In this document: positions 49,239-57,468 of the stretch, piece after piece | How the letters are laid out: every line of letters starts with the position of its first letter | Numbering within the stretch: position 1 is the first letter of the stretch | From: a halophilic archaeon | Lineage (GTDB): Archaea > Halobacteriota > Halobacteria > Halobacteriales > Haladaptataceae | Length of the DNA stretch: 64,000 nt | Direction: 5' to 3' | Assembly: GCA_003298465.1 (NCBI GenBank) | Contig: QNGA01000001.1 | Coordinates: forward strand, 496,001-560,000 | Notes under the pieces: generated by a model | The model's database searches: none | The model's input: only the letters and a program-made list of their open reading frames with translations | What the model was told of the DNA's origin: nothing | Made by a program: the position numbers and the translations under genes

Positions 49239-50069
49239 ATGAGCGACGAGGAAGGCCGGGCGTTCGTCCCAGGACATGTCACCGGCTTCTTCAGCAGTCA
49301 CGAGGCCGACGACCCCGAGCGGGCCGGCTCTCGCGGAGCGGGACTGACGCTGTCGGAGGGCGTGACGGTGACCGTCGAACCGGCGTCGGAGGCGCGCGTC
49401 GAACTCGACGGCGGGCAGTCCGTCGAGGCCGGCCGGCGCGTGCTGGACGAACTGGACGTGACGGCGCACGTCGCGGCGACGACCGACCTCCCGGTCGGTG
49501 CCGGCTTCGGCGTCTCGGGAGCGGTCGCGCTCGGGACCGCGCTCGCGGCCAACGAGGCGTTCGACTGCGGGCGCTCGGAGAACGAACTCGTCACCGTCGC
49601 CCACGTGGCGGAGATAGAGGCCGGCACGGGACTCGGCGACGTGGTCGCGCAGGCCCGGGGCGGCGTGCCCGTTCGGCTCGAACCGGGCGCACCGGAGTAC
49701 AACCGTCTCGACGGCGTGTCCGCCCGGCGGCGCGTGGAGTACCTCTCGCTGGGCGACCGTTCGACCGCCGAGGTGCTCTCGGGCAACACCGCTCGCCTCT
49801 CCGAGGCCGGCGTGGACGCGCTCGTCGAACTCGTCAACGAACCGACGCTGGCGTCGTTCGCGCGCCTCTCCCGGGAGTTCGCCGAGCGCGCCGACCTGCT
49901 CAGCGACGAGGTGCGGGCGGTCATCGAGGACGTGGAGGCGGAGGGCGGGGAGGCGTCGATGGCGATGCTCGGCGAGACGGTGTTCGCGCTCGACACGGGG
50001 CTGACGGACGCGGGCTACGACGCCGCGGTCAGCGACGTCGACCACTGCGGCGCGACGCTCGTCGACTAG
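49239..50069 (+). CDS. Pantoate kinase (GHMP family)
   Basis: This 276-aa GHMP kinase has the substrate-side start AFVPGHVTGFFSSHEADDPE and the nucleotide loop PVGAGFGVSGAVALGTALA (P-x3-GxGxSxA type). In archaea pantoate kinase with phosphopantothenate synthetase replaces the bacterial PanC/PanK route to 4'-phosphopantothenate for CoA. It phosphorylates pantoate with ATP. The next gene is that partner, 53 bases away with its own TATA box. Confidence 0.92.
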   Translation: MSDEEGRAFVPGHVTGFFSSHEADDPERAGSRGAGLTLSEGVTVTVEPASEARVELDGGQSVEAGRRVLDELDVTAHVAATTDLPVGAGFGVSGAVALGTALAANEAFDCGRSENELVTVAHVAEIEAGTGLGDVVAQARGGVPVRLEPGAPEYNRLDGVSARRRVEYLSLGDRSTAEVLSGNTARLSEAGVDALVELVNEPTLASFARLSREFAERADLLSDEVRAVIEDVEAEGGEASMAMLGETVFALDTGLTDAGYDAAVSDVDHCGATLVD

Positions 50070-50090
50070 CCCGCCGTCCCGAACCGACCC

Positions 50091-50100
50091 AATTTTAGAC
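50091..50100 (+). promoter_or_regulatory. TATA box for phosphopantothenate synthetase
   Basis: The sequence aattttagac is centred ~27 bases before ATG 50123. Confidence 0.55.
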
Positions 50101-50122
50101 GCCACGCCACCGAGCAACGCGC

Positions 50123-50866
50123 ATGACCGAGATTCCGGACGACCATCCTCGCGCCGAGTCGCTGCGGACGCGCCACCGCATCGAGGACGGCGTCGAGAAG
50201 GGCATCACGAGCAAACAGGGTCTCATCGCCGAGGGCCGGGGCGAGGCGTTCGACTACCTGCTCGGGGAACGCACCCTGCCGAGCGCCGACGACGCCGAGC
50301 GGGCGGCCGCCGCCCAGTTGCTGCTGGCCGACCACGCCGTCCTCTCGGTCAACGGCAACGTCGCGGCGCTCGTCCCGGGGGAGATTGTCGAACTCGCCGA
50401 GGCCACGGGTGCCGACGTCGAGGTCAACCTGTTCAACCGGACCGACGAGCGCGTGGACGCCATCGCCGACCACCTCCGCGACCACGGCGCGGACGAGGTG
50501 AAGGGCCTCGCGGCGGACGCCCGGATTCCGGGCCTTGACCACGAGCGCGCGAAGGTGGACGCGGACGGTATCGGCGACGCCGACGTGGTGCTCGTCCCGC
50601 TGGAGGACGGCGACCGGGCCGCCGCGCTCGCCGAGATGGGGAAGACCGAGATCGTCGTCGACCTCAACCCCCTGTCGCGGTCGCCCCGGGCCGCGGCGAT
50701 TCCCGTCATCGACAACGTCGTGCGAGCGATACCGCGGATGACCGAGCACGCCCGGGACCTCGCGGACGCGCCGGACGCCGAACTCGAACGCATCGTCGCC
50801 GAGTTCGACGCCGAGGAGGCGCTGGCCGCCGCGGAACGGGCGATTCGCACGGGCGGCGACGAGTAG
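50123..50866 (+). CDS. 4-Phosphopantoate--beta-alanine ligase (phosphopantothenate synthetase)
   Basis: This 247-aa archaeal enzyme joins 4-phosphopantoate and beta-alanine with ATP to make 4'-phosphopantothenate. Conserved parts are IPDDHPRAESLRTRHRIEDG, LADHAVLSVNGNVAALVPGE, LFNRTDERVDAIADHL and VDLNPLSRSPRAAAIPVIDN, which contacts ATP and phosphate. It follows pantoate kinase, giving the two archaeal-specific CoA steps together. No other CoA genes are in the window. Confidence 0.93.
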   Translation: MTEIPDDHPRAESLRTRHRIEDGVEKGITSKQGLIAEGRGEAFDYLLGERTLPSADDAERAAAAQLLLADHAVLSVNGNVAALVPGEIVELAEATGADVEVNLFNRTDERVDAIADHLRDHGADEVKGLAADARIPGLDHERAKVDADGIGDADVVLVPLEDGDRAAALAEMGKTEIVVDLNPLSRSPRAAAIPVIDNVVRAIPRMTEHARDLADAPDAELERIVAEFDAEEALAAAERAIRTGGDE

Positions 50867-50974
50867 CGTCCGGCGTCGGCTGTATCCTCTCGTGTAGATT
50901 CTCGGAAACGACTCGGCGAAGGTCCGCGACGGCGGACAGCCGACAGTACTCTCCAGCAGCGGCGCGTGACCGCC

Positions 50975-51003
50975 GATTATTTCCGTCGCGAGCCGAAATA
51001 ATC
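50975..51003. promoter_or_regulatory. Perfect inverted repeat over the M48 protease promoter
   Basis: The arms gattatttc (50975-50983) and gaaataatc (50995-51003) are exact 9-base inverted copies, separated by 11 bases. The left arm contains the TATA-like attattt ~30 bases before ATG 51008 and the right arm ends 5 bases before it. A regulator bound here would block TBP and the transcription start. Confidence 0.5.
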
Positions 51004-51007
51004 AGAT

Positions 51008-51832
51008 ATGCGCCACTTCGGTCTGAAAGCTCGCATGGCGATTACGGGGTCGGTACTGTTTGCGTTCTACGCCGTCGCCGCCGTCGTCGTGATGGGCGTG
51101 TTCGGCTGGCCCCTCCCGCTGGTACTGCTCGGTAGCGTCGCCTTCGTCGGCGTCCAGTACAAGGTCGGCAAGTGGGCCGCGCTCCGCAGCGTCGGTGCCG
51201 AGGAGTTGCCGGAGGACCGGTACTCCGACGTTCACCGCCGCGTCGAGTCGCTGGCCGACGACATGGGCATCGACAAGCCGCGGCTGATGGTCGCCCGGAT
51301 GGGCGTCCCGAACGCCTTCGCCGTCGGCCGCAAGGGTGCCGGCACCGTCGTCGTGAGCGAGGAACTGCTCCGGTTGCTCGACCCGGACGAACTGGAGGGC
51401 GTCCTCGCACACGAACTCGCTCACGTCCGCAATCGGGACGTGGTGATGATGGTGCTCGGACAGGGCGTCGCCTCCATCGTCGCCATCGTCGCCCAGTGGG
51501 CCGTGCTGCTGACCGGCGACAACGACATCGCGGACTTCTTCCTCGCCATCGTCGTCGGCCAGGTGACCCAGATGCTCGTGATGCTGTTCGTGTTCGCCAT
51601 CTCGCGCTACCGCGAGTACGTCGCCGACAGCGACGCCGCCGACGAGATAGGCGGCGGCGAACCGCTGGCGAGCGCGCTGGAGAAGATAAGCAGCGGCAGT
51701 CAGCGCGCCCGCGATAGCGAGGTGGACGCGCAGGTGAACGCGCTGTGCATCTTCGGCGAGGGGAGCGGTCTCGCCCGCCTGTTCGCGTCTCACCCGCCGG
51801 TCGAGAAGCGCATCGAACGCCTCCGCAACTGA
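51008..51832 (+). CDS. htpX: HtpX-like M48 zinc metalloprotease
   Basis: The product is 274 aa. Two N-terminal transmembrane helices (LFAFYAVAAVVVMGVFGWPL; PLVLLGSVAFVGVQ) precede the catalytic HELAHVRNRD (zinc His135, Glu136, His139). The third ligand Glu lies in SRYREYVADSDAAD. Two more hydrophobic segments lie between. M48 proteases at the membrane degrade misfolded membrane proteins, in bacteria under stress control. Its promoter carries a palindrome. The next gene overlaps its stop (TGATG). Confidence 0.92.
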   Translation: MRHFGLKARMAITGSVLFAFYAVAAVVVMGVFGWPLPLVLLGSVAFVGVQYKVGKWAALRSVGAEELPEDRYSDVHRRVESLADDMGIDKPRLMVARMGVPNAFAVGRKGAGTVVVSEELLRLLDPDELEGVLAHELAHVRNRDVVMMVLGQGVASIVAIVAQWAVLLTGDNDIADFFLAIVVGQVTQMLVMLFVFAISRYREYVADSDAADEIGGGEPLASALEKISSGSQRARDSEVDAQVNALCIFGEGSGLARLFASHPPVEKRIERLRN

Positions 51833-52065
51833 TGGACCTCCGTACCCTCCTCGCCGGCGTCCTCGGCGTCGGCCTCGGTCTCGTCCTCGTCGCGTACCCC
51901 GAGGCCGTCGTTCGCGCACAGACCGCCGGCCGACGCCCTCACGACGGTCGAGGGGAGTACGGGACCGCGTCGCCGGTGTCGGAGCGCTGGCGACGACTGG
52001 TCCAGTTGCTGGGCGCGATTTCGCTGGCGTTCGGTCTCTACTTCGCGGCGAGCGTCCTCGCGTAG
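51832..52065 (+). CDS. Two-helix small membrane protein coupled to M48 protease
   Basis: This 77-aa protein starts at ATG 51832, overlapping the protease TGA by one base (TGATG). The N-terminal helix is LLAGVLGVGLGLVLVAYPEA and the second is LVQLLGAISLAFGLYFAASV. The soluble loop has a basic RRPHDGRGEYG. Translational coupling suggests it is a protease partner or regulator, but no function is known. Confidence 0.75.
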   Translation: MDLRTLLAGVLGVGLGLVLVAYPEAVVRAQTAGRRPHDGRGEYGTASPVSERWRRLVQLLGAISLAFGLYFAASVLA

Positions 52066-52141
52066 CGCGGTCACGGCGACCGACGGAGTCCCAGCGGCCC
52101 GCGGACGGCGTTCGCCCGCCGACGGGCCCCGGTTCCCGACG

Positions 52142-53374
52142 TCACTTCCCGAGGCGTTCCCTGGCGAACCGCGCCAGCAGCGGGACGTCCTGGAGATGCA
52201 GAAGCTTCAGAAGCGGCCGCACGCTCCCGGAGTTGGCGTCGCTCAGCGCGCCGTCCGGAAGCCGGTCCAGGTCGCGCATCAGCGCGTCGTACCGTTCGTT
52301 CGGCGCGAGATACAGCAACTGGGTCATCAGCAGTCGCTTTCGCATCTGCGGTGCGACGCGCTCGTGCCAGAGGTCGTCGTAGATGGACAGCGACTCGGCC
52401 GACGTGTCGCGGTCGCTGGACATGAAGCACCGGTCGGCGGTCACCGCCGCCGTTCGCCCCGACTTCATGCAGGTGTGGATGCCCTCGCCCCAGAGCGGGT
52501 CGATGGTCGGGACGGTGTCACCGATTGCCATGAAGTTGTCGGTGCTGAACCCGCTCGGCATCTGGATGTGGGCGGACCCGCGGTGTTGCTTGCCCGCGAT
52601 GCGCTCCGCGCTCTCGAACCGGGGGTCGGTGTCGAGCCAGTGCTGGAGGTAGTCGTCGATGCCCATCCCGTCCCTGGCGTAGTCGCGGTGTGCCTCGTTC
52701 TGGATGTAACAGAGGCCGACCTTCGCGGTGTCGCCGCCGGTGTGGAATATCCACGAGTACCCGCCCGGCGCGAGTTCGTGGTCGAGTCGGAGCATCATCG
52801 CGTCGGTGAGGTCGGCGTACCCGTCGGCGTCGACGTCGATGCCCTCCAGTTCGTACTCGACGCCGATGGCCTGGTTCTCGCGCTGGAGGTCGGTCACGCC
52901 GAGCTTCTTCGCGAGCGGTGCGGCCGGTCCGGTGGCGTCGACGACGACGTCGGCGTACACCTCCTGCTGACCGCCGTACTGCACGCCGACGATCTCGCCG
53001 TCCTCCGTGACGGGGTTGGAGACGCGAGCGTCGAACCAGTACTCCGCACCCTCCTCGCGGCCGTCCCGCACCAGGTAGCGCTTGAAGTCGGCGAACTCCA
53101 GGACGGCCCCCGGTTGTCTCCGGGTGAAGTGTTCGTTCGGCGATTCGAGGACGACGTCGTCGGTGTAGTTCATCACCACGTCGTCGGGAATCCCGAACGA
53201 CCCCATCATCGACGGGAAGGTCCCGGCCGTCGACTTGTTGCTCTGGCGCGGGAACTCGTCCTCGGACTCGGCTTCGAGGACGACGACGTCGTAGCCCCGC
53301 TGGGCCAGGTCCCGCGCGCACTGTGCGCCGGCCGGGCCGGCACCGGCGACGACGACGTCGAAGCGGTCAGTCAT
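52142..53374 (-). CDS. Geranylgeranyl reductase-family FAD protein
   Basis: This 410-aa protein begins FDVVVAGAGPAGAQCARDLA (dinucleotide-binding GxGxxG). It has ADVVVDATGPAAPLAKKLGV, PGGYSWIFHTGGDTAKVGLC, and DTVPTIDPLWGEGIHTCMKS (second FAD motif). These are the digeranylgeranylglycerophospholipid / geranylgeranyl reductase signatures. It should saturate the isoprenoid chains of archaeal membrane lipids or a quinone side chain. An upstream 64-codon frame overlaps its start by 8 bases. Confidence 0.88.
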   Translation of the reverse strand: MTDRFDVVVAGAGPAGAQCARDLAQRGYDVVVLEAESEDEFPRQSNKSTAGTFPSMMGSFGIPDDVVMNYTDDVVLESPNEHFTRRQPGAVLEFADFKRYLVRDGREEGAEYWFDARVSNPVTEDGEIVGVQYGGQQEVYADVVVDATGPAAPLAKKLGVTDLQRENQAIGVEYELEGIDVDADGYADLTDAMMLRLDHELAPGGYSWIFHTGGDTAKVGLCYIQNEAHRDYARDGMGIDDYLQHWLDTDPRFESAERIAGKQHRGSAHIQMPSGFSTDNFMAIGDTVPTIDPLWGEGIHTCMKSGRTAAVTADRCFMSSDRDTSAESLSIYDDLWHERVAPQMRKRLLMTQLLYLAPNERYDALMRDLDRLPDGALSDANSGSVRPLLKLLHLQDVPLLARFARERLGK

Positions 53375-53561
53375 CGTGCGTCGCCCCGTCGTCGGTGTGG
53401 CCGACCGTCGATACGTCTCCCTCGACCGGGCGGTCCCGGTCGAGCGTCTCCCCTGGCGTCCTCCGTGCGGCGACGTCGTCCGCGCTGCCGACCGTCGCCG
53501 CCGCGAACGGTCCGGCAGTTCCCTCGCCCCCGGCGACGATGTCGCGTGTTTCCGCGGTCAT
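53367..53561 (-). CDS. 64-aa acidic ORF upstream of geranylgeranyl reductase
   Basis: The frame MTAETRDIVAGGEGTAGPFA... is Asp/Thr-rich and without hydrophobic segment or motif. Its TGA overlaps the reductase ATG region by 8 bases. The only promoter-like element, on the minus strand ttttttatgatatga (53581-53595), lies ~27 bases before this ATG (53561), so a leaderless transcript would begin exactly here. That favours its expression as the first cistron. It could also be untranslated leader. Confidence 0.5.
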   Translation of the reverse strand: MTAETRDIVAGGEGTAGPFAAATVGSADDVAARRTPGETLDRDRPVEGDVSTVGHTDDGATHDD

Positions 53562-53580
53562 CTCTACACGGTGTTACCGG

Positions 53581-53595
53581 TCATATCATAAAAAA
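53581..53595 (-). promoter_or_regulatory. TATA box for the 64-aa ORF / geranylgeranyl reductase
   Basis: On the minus strand this reads ttttttatgatatga, centred ~27 bases before the ATG at 53561 and ~214 before that of the reductase. Confidence 0.6.
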
Positions 53596-53818
53596 CAGAC
53601 GCAAACGCTCCGAGCGTAGGATTTAGTCGGGATGCGCTGGTCGAAAAACCGGCCCGTAGCGGCCGACCGCCGCGTCGCGGTTCGACGACGAACGTCGCCC
53701 GGAACGTGTCGGAAGGCAGTCAGCCGGTCGCCGTCCCGTCGGTGCGGTCGGCGCACTCCCGGCGCTCGACAGGCGGTGAGAGAAGAAAGCGAAGCGAAAA
53801 TCGGCTACGACGAGGTGG

Positions 53819-54682
53819 TCAGTAGAACTCGCGGACGAGGTCCGTCGCGTCCTCGGGCGCGCCGTCCGGGATGTCGGCCATGTTGCCCTCGATGCCGTGG
53901 AGTTCCGAGTAGGGGACGCTGTCCTCGTCCTGGTAGATGACGCCCTGGTACTCCTTGTCGGCGGCGAGAATCTTGTCCTTCGCCGCCTCGTAGTCGCTCG
54001 GGTCGTGGTCCTCGTCTTCGAGGTCGACGATGGCGTCGCGCCAGTAGTCGTAGGTGTCGACGTCGTTGAAGGTGACGCACGGCGAGAACACGTTCACGAA
54101 GCCGAAGCCGTCGTGTTCGATGGCCTTCTGGACGATCTCGGCGTGACGCTGGGCGTCCGTCGAGAACGACTGGGCGATGAACGTCCCGCCGGCCGACAGC
54201 GCCAGCGCGAGCGGGTTGACCGGCGGCTGTTTGGGGCCTTCGGGGGTCGTGCTCGTCTCGAAGTCCTCGCGCGAGGTCGGCGAGGCCTGCCCCTTGGTCA
54301 GCCCGTAGATGCGGTTGTCCATGACGATGTAGCTCATGTCCACGTTCCGTCGGACGGCGTGGACGAAGTGGCCCGCACCGATGGAGTACCCGTCGCCGTC
54401 GCCGCCCGCGACCATCACTTCGAGGTCGGGGTTGGCGAGTTTGACGCCCGTGCCCACCGGCAGCGCCCGGCCGTGGACGCCGTGGAGCGCGTAGGAGTGC
54501 ATGAACGTCCCGATCTTGCCGGAACATCCGATGCCCGCGACCACGAACGTGTTGTCCGGGTCGTTGCCCGTCTGGGCGAGCGCTTTCATCATACCGTTCA
54601 TCGTCCCGAAGTCACCGCATCCGGGACACCAGGTCGGCTGCTTGTCCGACTTGAAGTCGGTGAATCGTACCTCGGAGCTCAT
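53819..54682 (-). CDS. korB: 2-oxoacid:ferredoxin oxidoreductase beta subunit
   Basis: This 287-aa subunit has the [4Fe-4S]/ThDP motif start WCPGCGDFGTMNGM, then GIGCSGKIGTFMHSYALHGV and the ThDP-Mg motif GGDGDGYSIGAGHF...NRIYGLTKGQASPT. It pairs with the gene upstream to oxidise 2-oxoacids (2-oxoglutarate by analogy to Halobacterium KorAB) with ferredoxin and CoA in the TCA cycle. The ATG overlaps the alpha-subunit stop (ATGA), so it is coupled. Confidence 0.93.
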   Translation of the reverse strand: MSSEVRFTDFKSDKQPTWCPGCGDFGTMNGMMKALAQTGNDPDNTFVVAGIGCSGKIGTFMHSYALHGVHGRALPVGTGVKLANPDLEVMVAGGDGDGYSIGAGHFVHAVRRNVDMSYIVMDNRIYGLTKGQASPTSREDFETSTTPEGPKQPPVNPLALALSAGGTFIAQSFSTDAQRHAEIVQKAIEHDGFGFVNVFSPCVTFNDVDTYDYWRDAIVDLEDEDHDPSDYEAAKDKILAADKEYQGVIYQDEDSVPYSELHGIEGNMADIPDGAPEDATDLVREFY

Positions 54683-56439
54683 GTCGTAACCTCCTCCTGC
54701 TGGAGCGTCTGTTTGATTTCGTTCGCCAGTTCGTCGGCCTTGAACCGGACGCCGGTGTACTTGTTCACGCGCTTGAGACGCGTAAGTGCGTCGTGTTCGA
54801 GCAGGTCGGCGAACTGTCCGCTCTCGTTACACTCGACGACGACGGCCTCGTCCGCCGCCTCTATCTCGTCGCTCAGGTCCGGTCGCGGGAAGATGTACGG
54901 GACCGAGATGAACCGCACGTCGACGCCGTCCTCCTCGAGGAAGTCGAGGGCCTCGCGCATCGCGCCCTCGTTCGACCCCCACGAGATGACGAGGTTGTCG
55001 GCGTCCTCGTCGCCGAACTCGCGGTAGTCCCAGTCCTCGTTCTCGCGGGCGGTCTCGACCTTCCGGTTGCGCTTGTCGACCTGCTCGACGCGAATCTCGG
55101 TGTCCTCGGTCCGGCGACCGAGCGCGTTGTGTTCGAGGCCCGTCGACATGTGTGCGCCGTCGGTCGTCCCGGGGAGCGCCCGGGGACTGACGCCGTCGGC
55201 GGTCGGGAAGTGCGGCTGGAACCGACCCTGTTCGTCGGTCCACGCCTCGACCTCGTCCTCGTCGACGATTTTGCCGCGCTCTATCTCGACCTCGTCCATG
55301 TCGAACTCCTCGGGCGAGAACGTCTGCTCGGTGACCGCCATCGAGAGGTCCGAGACCAGGAAGACGGGCGTCTGGTACTTCTCGGCGAGGTTGAACGCTT
55401 CGACCGTCTTGTGGAAACACTCGCTGATGGTGGTCGGCGCGACGACGAACCGCGGTATCTCGCCGTGACCGCCGTACAGCGTCATGTTCAGGTCGCCCTG
55501 CTCCTGCTTTGTCGGCATCCCCGTCGAGGGGCCGGAGCGCATCACGTCGCAGATGACCAGCGGCGTCTCGCTCTGCGCGACGAGACCGAACGTCTCGGTC
55601 ATCAGGTCGATGCCCGGCCCGGACGTGGCCGTCATCGCGCGTGCGCCCGAGCGGGCCGCCCCGAGCGCCATGTTGATGGCGGACAGTTCGTCCTCGGCCT
55701 GCATCACGGTGCCGCCGTAGTTCTCGATGCGTCCCGTGAGATACTCCATCACGTCGGTCGCGGGCGTGATGGGGTATCCCGAGTAGAACCGACAGCCAGC
55801 GGCGATGGCGCCCATGCCGATGGCCTCGTCGCCGTTCAGCAGGACGTAGTCGTTGTCGGTCGTGTCGACGTCGTAGTCGAAGTCGTGGTCGTACTCCTCC
55901 TGGACGTACTCCTGGCCCTTGCGGGCGGCCTCCTTGTTGTTCTCGACGATGGACTCGCCTTTCGCGCCGAACTTCTTGTCGAGTGCGCTGTCCAGATTCT
56001 CGATGGGGAAGTTCGACACTTCGCAGGCCGCGCCCAGCGCGACGGTGTTCTGCATGATAGCGCCGCCGGCCTCCTCGGCGAGGCGCTTCAGCGGCACCGA
56101 GAGGCCGATCATGCCTTCGGGGACCTCGAGGTCCTCCATCTCGGTGCGTTCACCGTCGTAGATGATGACGCTCCCCTCGTGGAGCTCGTCCATGTTCTCG
56201 TCGATGGTGCGCTCGGTGAGCGCCACGAGGATGTCCAGTCGGTCGACGACGCTGTCGACTCGGTCCGTGGCGGACCGAATCTTGTACGCGGTGTATCCTC
56301 CTCGGATGCGGGACGCGAAGTCCTTGGAGGTGAAGACGTGTCGACCCGCGCGCGAGAGAGCCTGCGCGAAGATTTTGCCGGTCGAATCGATTCCATCGCC
56401 GGCTTCGCCGCCGATGGCCCAGTTCAGGTCTTTCGGCAT
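54679..56439 (-). CDS. korA: 2-oxoacid:ferredoxin oxidoreductase alpha subunit (gamma-alpha fusion)
   Basis: This 586-aa protein has an N-terminal gamma-type domain (DLNWAIGGEAGDGIDSTGKI; GRHVFTSKDFASRIRGGYTA) fused to the alpha domain (MGAIAAGCRFYSGYPITPAT; MQAEDELSAINMALGAARSG; ATSGPGIDLMTETFGL). This is the usual haloarchaeal arrangement. ATG 56439 (MPKDLNW) is supported by a TATA-like ttttgatttg on the minus strand ~27 bases upstream (56461-56470). A longer start at 56463 would overlap the TATA box and is rejected. Confidence 0.93.
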   Translation of the reverse strand: MPKDLNWAIGGEAGDGIDSTGKIFAQALSRAGRHVFTSKDFASRIRGGYTAYKIRSATDRVDSVVDRLDILVALTERTIDENMDELHEGSVIIYDGERTEMEDLEVPEGMIGLSVPLKRLAEEAGGAIMQNTVALGAACEVSNFPIENLDSALDKKFGAKGESIVENNKEAARKGQEYVQEEYDHDFDYDVDTTDNDYVLLNGDEAIGMGAIAAGCRFYSGYPITPATDVMEYLTGRIENYGGTVMQAEDELSAINMALGAARSGARAMTATSGPGIDLMTETFGLVAQSETPLVICDVMRSGPSTGMPTKQEQGDLNMTLYGGHGEIPRFVVAPTTISECFHKTVEAFNLAEKYQTPVFLVSDLSMAVTEQTFSPEEFDMDEVEIERGKIVDEDEVEAWTDEQGRFQPHFPTADGVSPRALPGTTDGAHMSTGLEHNALGRRTEDTEIRVEQVDKRNRKVETARENEDWDYREFGDEDADNLVISWGSNEGAMREALDFLEEDGVDVRFISVPYIFPRPDLSDEIEAADEAVVVECNESGQFADLLEHDALTRLKRVNKYTGVRFKADELANEIKQTLQQEEVTT

Positions 56440-56460
56440 CGTGCAAAACCTTGCCTGTGA

Positions 56461-56470
56461 CAAATCAAAA
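56461..56470 (-). promoter_or_regulatory. TATA box for korAB
   Basis: On the minus strand this reads ttttgatttg, centred ~27 bases before ATG 56439. Confidence 0.6.
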
Positions 56471-56581
56471 GCCTTCTGAACCGGGCACGGTCACTCCCCC
56501 GGTTCGTTGCAAACGAAAGCCGACGAACGCGGGGGCAGTCGGCACAGAATGGACTACGTTACCAATTGTCTACACCCGACA

Positions 56582-56613
56582 GCGATTTTAACGAACGCTG
56601 CGTATCGAGCGTT
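56582..56613 (+). promoter_or_regulatory. TATA box and inverted repeat before membrane hydrolase gene
   Basis: TATA-like gattttaac (56584-56592) is followed by aacgct (56594-56599) and agcgtt (56608-56613), an exact 6-base inverted repeat with an 8-base spacer that spans the predicted start of transcription before ATG 56617. Confidence 0.4.
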
Positions 56614-56616
56614 ACA

Positions 56617-57231
56617 ATGATGGTGACGACGCACGCCCTCGCCGGCGTGCTACTGGGGAGCGTCGCCCTGTTCGTGGCTCCGGAGTTCGCTCCGGTGGCG
56701 GTGCTGGCGGGGCTCGCCGGCGGTGCGTTCCCCGACCTCGACCTCTACGCCGGCCACCGGAAGACGCTTCACTTCCCGGTGTACTACTCGGCGGCCGCGC
56801 TCGTCGCGGTCGGCGTCGCCGCGCTGGCGCCCGGCGCGTGGAGCGTCGCCGTCGCGGTCTTCCTGCTCGCGGCCGCGCTCCACTCCGCCTCTGACGCCCT
56901 CGGCGGCGGTCTCGAACTGAAGCCGTGGCTCGGCGAGTCGGACCGCGCGGTGTACGACCACTTCCGCGGACGGTGGGTCGCCCCCCGTCGATGGGTCCGG
57001 TACGACGGCGCGCCCGAGGACCTCGCGCTCGCGCTCGTGCTGGCGGCCCCCGCGGCCGCGCTCCACGACGGCCCCGTCCAGACGGTCGTCGTCGCCGCCG
57101 TCGTCGTCTCCGGCGTCTACGCCCTCGTCCGAAAGCGCCTCGTCTACGTCACGGAGTGGCTGGTCCCCCGACTCCCCGACCCCGCGCTGGACTACCTCCC
57201 CGACCGATTCGTCTCGGACTTCGTGCGGTGA
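56617..57231 (+). CDS. Membrane-bound metal-dependent hydrolase-like protein (YdjM/DUF457 type)
   Basis: This 204-aa protein has four to five transmembrane helices and conserved polar residues at helix ends: VTTHALAGVLLGSVA (His), GAFPDLDLYAGHRKTLHFPV (Asp/His) and HSASDALGGGLELKPW. The His/Asp pattern is that of the DUF457/YdjM metal-dependent hydrolase family, whose substrate is unknown. A second ATG at 56620 is also possible. Confidence 0.82.
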   Translation: MMVTTHALAGVLLGSVALFVAPEFAPVAVLAGLAGGAFPDLDLYAGHRKTLHFPVYYSAAALVAVGVAALAPGAWSVAVAVFLLAAALHSASDALGGGLELKPWLGESDRAVYDHFRGRWVAPRRWVRYDGAPEDLALALVLAAPAAALHDGPVQTVVVAAVVVSGVYALVRKRLVYVTEWLVPRLPDPALDYLPDRFVSDFVR

Positions 57232-57430
57232 CCGACGTCCGGTCCGGCGCGCCCCGCCGGAGCTACCATCGCGGTTTCGGGGGCTTCCCGTCGTCCGTCG
57301 CTCCGCACGGTCGTCCTCCGTTTCGCACCTCGACGGTCGTCGCACCGCCTCGCGCCCGGACGGTCGTCGACGGCGGTCGCCCGCGTCGAGACGGTCCGCG
57401 CCACTCGTCGCTTGGCCTCGCTTCGAAGGG

Positions 57431-57464
57431 TTTATTCGTACTCTGGGCCTCAGAACCCAGTAGT
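57431..57464 (+). promoter_or_regulatory. Promoter and inverted repeat before rpl10e
   Basis: TATA-like tttattcg (57431-57438) is followed by a near-perfect inverted repeat: ctggg (57443-57447) with cccag (57456-57460), extendable by tact (57439-57442) and agta after a one-base bulge. It covers the predicted start site before ATG 57469. It may be an operator or a leader hairpin. Confidence 0.4.
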
Positions 57465-57468
57465 AACC

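Noticed and set aside
53632..53940. Plus-strand frame downstream of the geranylgeranyl reductase promoter
   Set aside because: It is Arg-rich and runs antisense into korB, with no start-site support beyond a weak atttag element.
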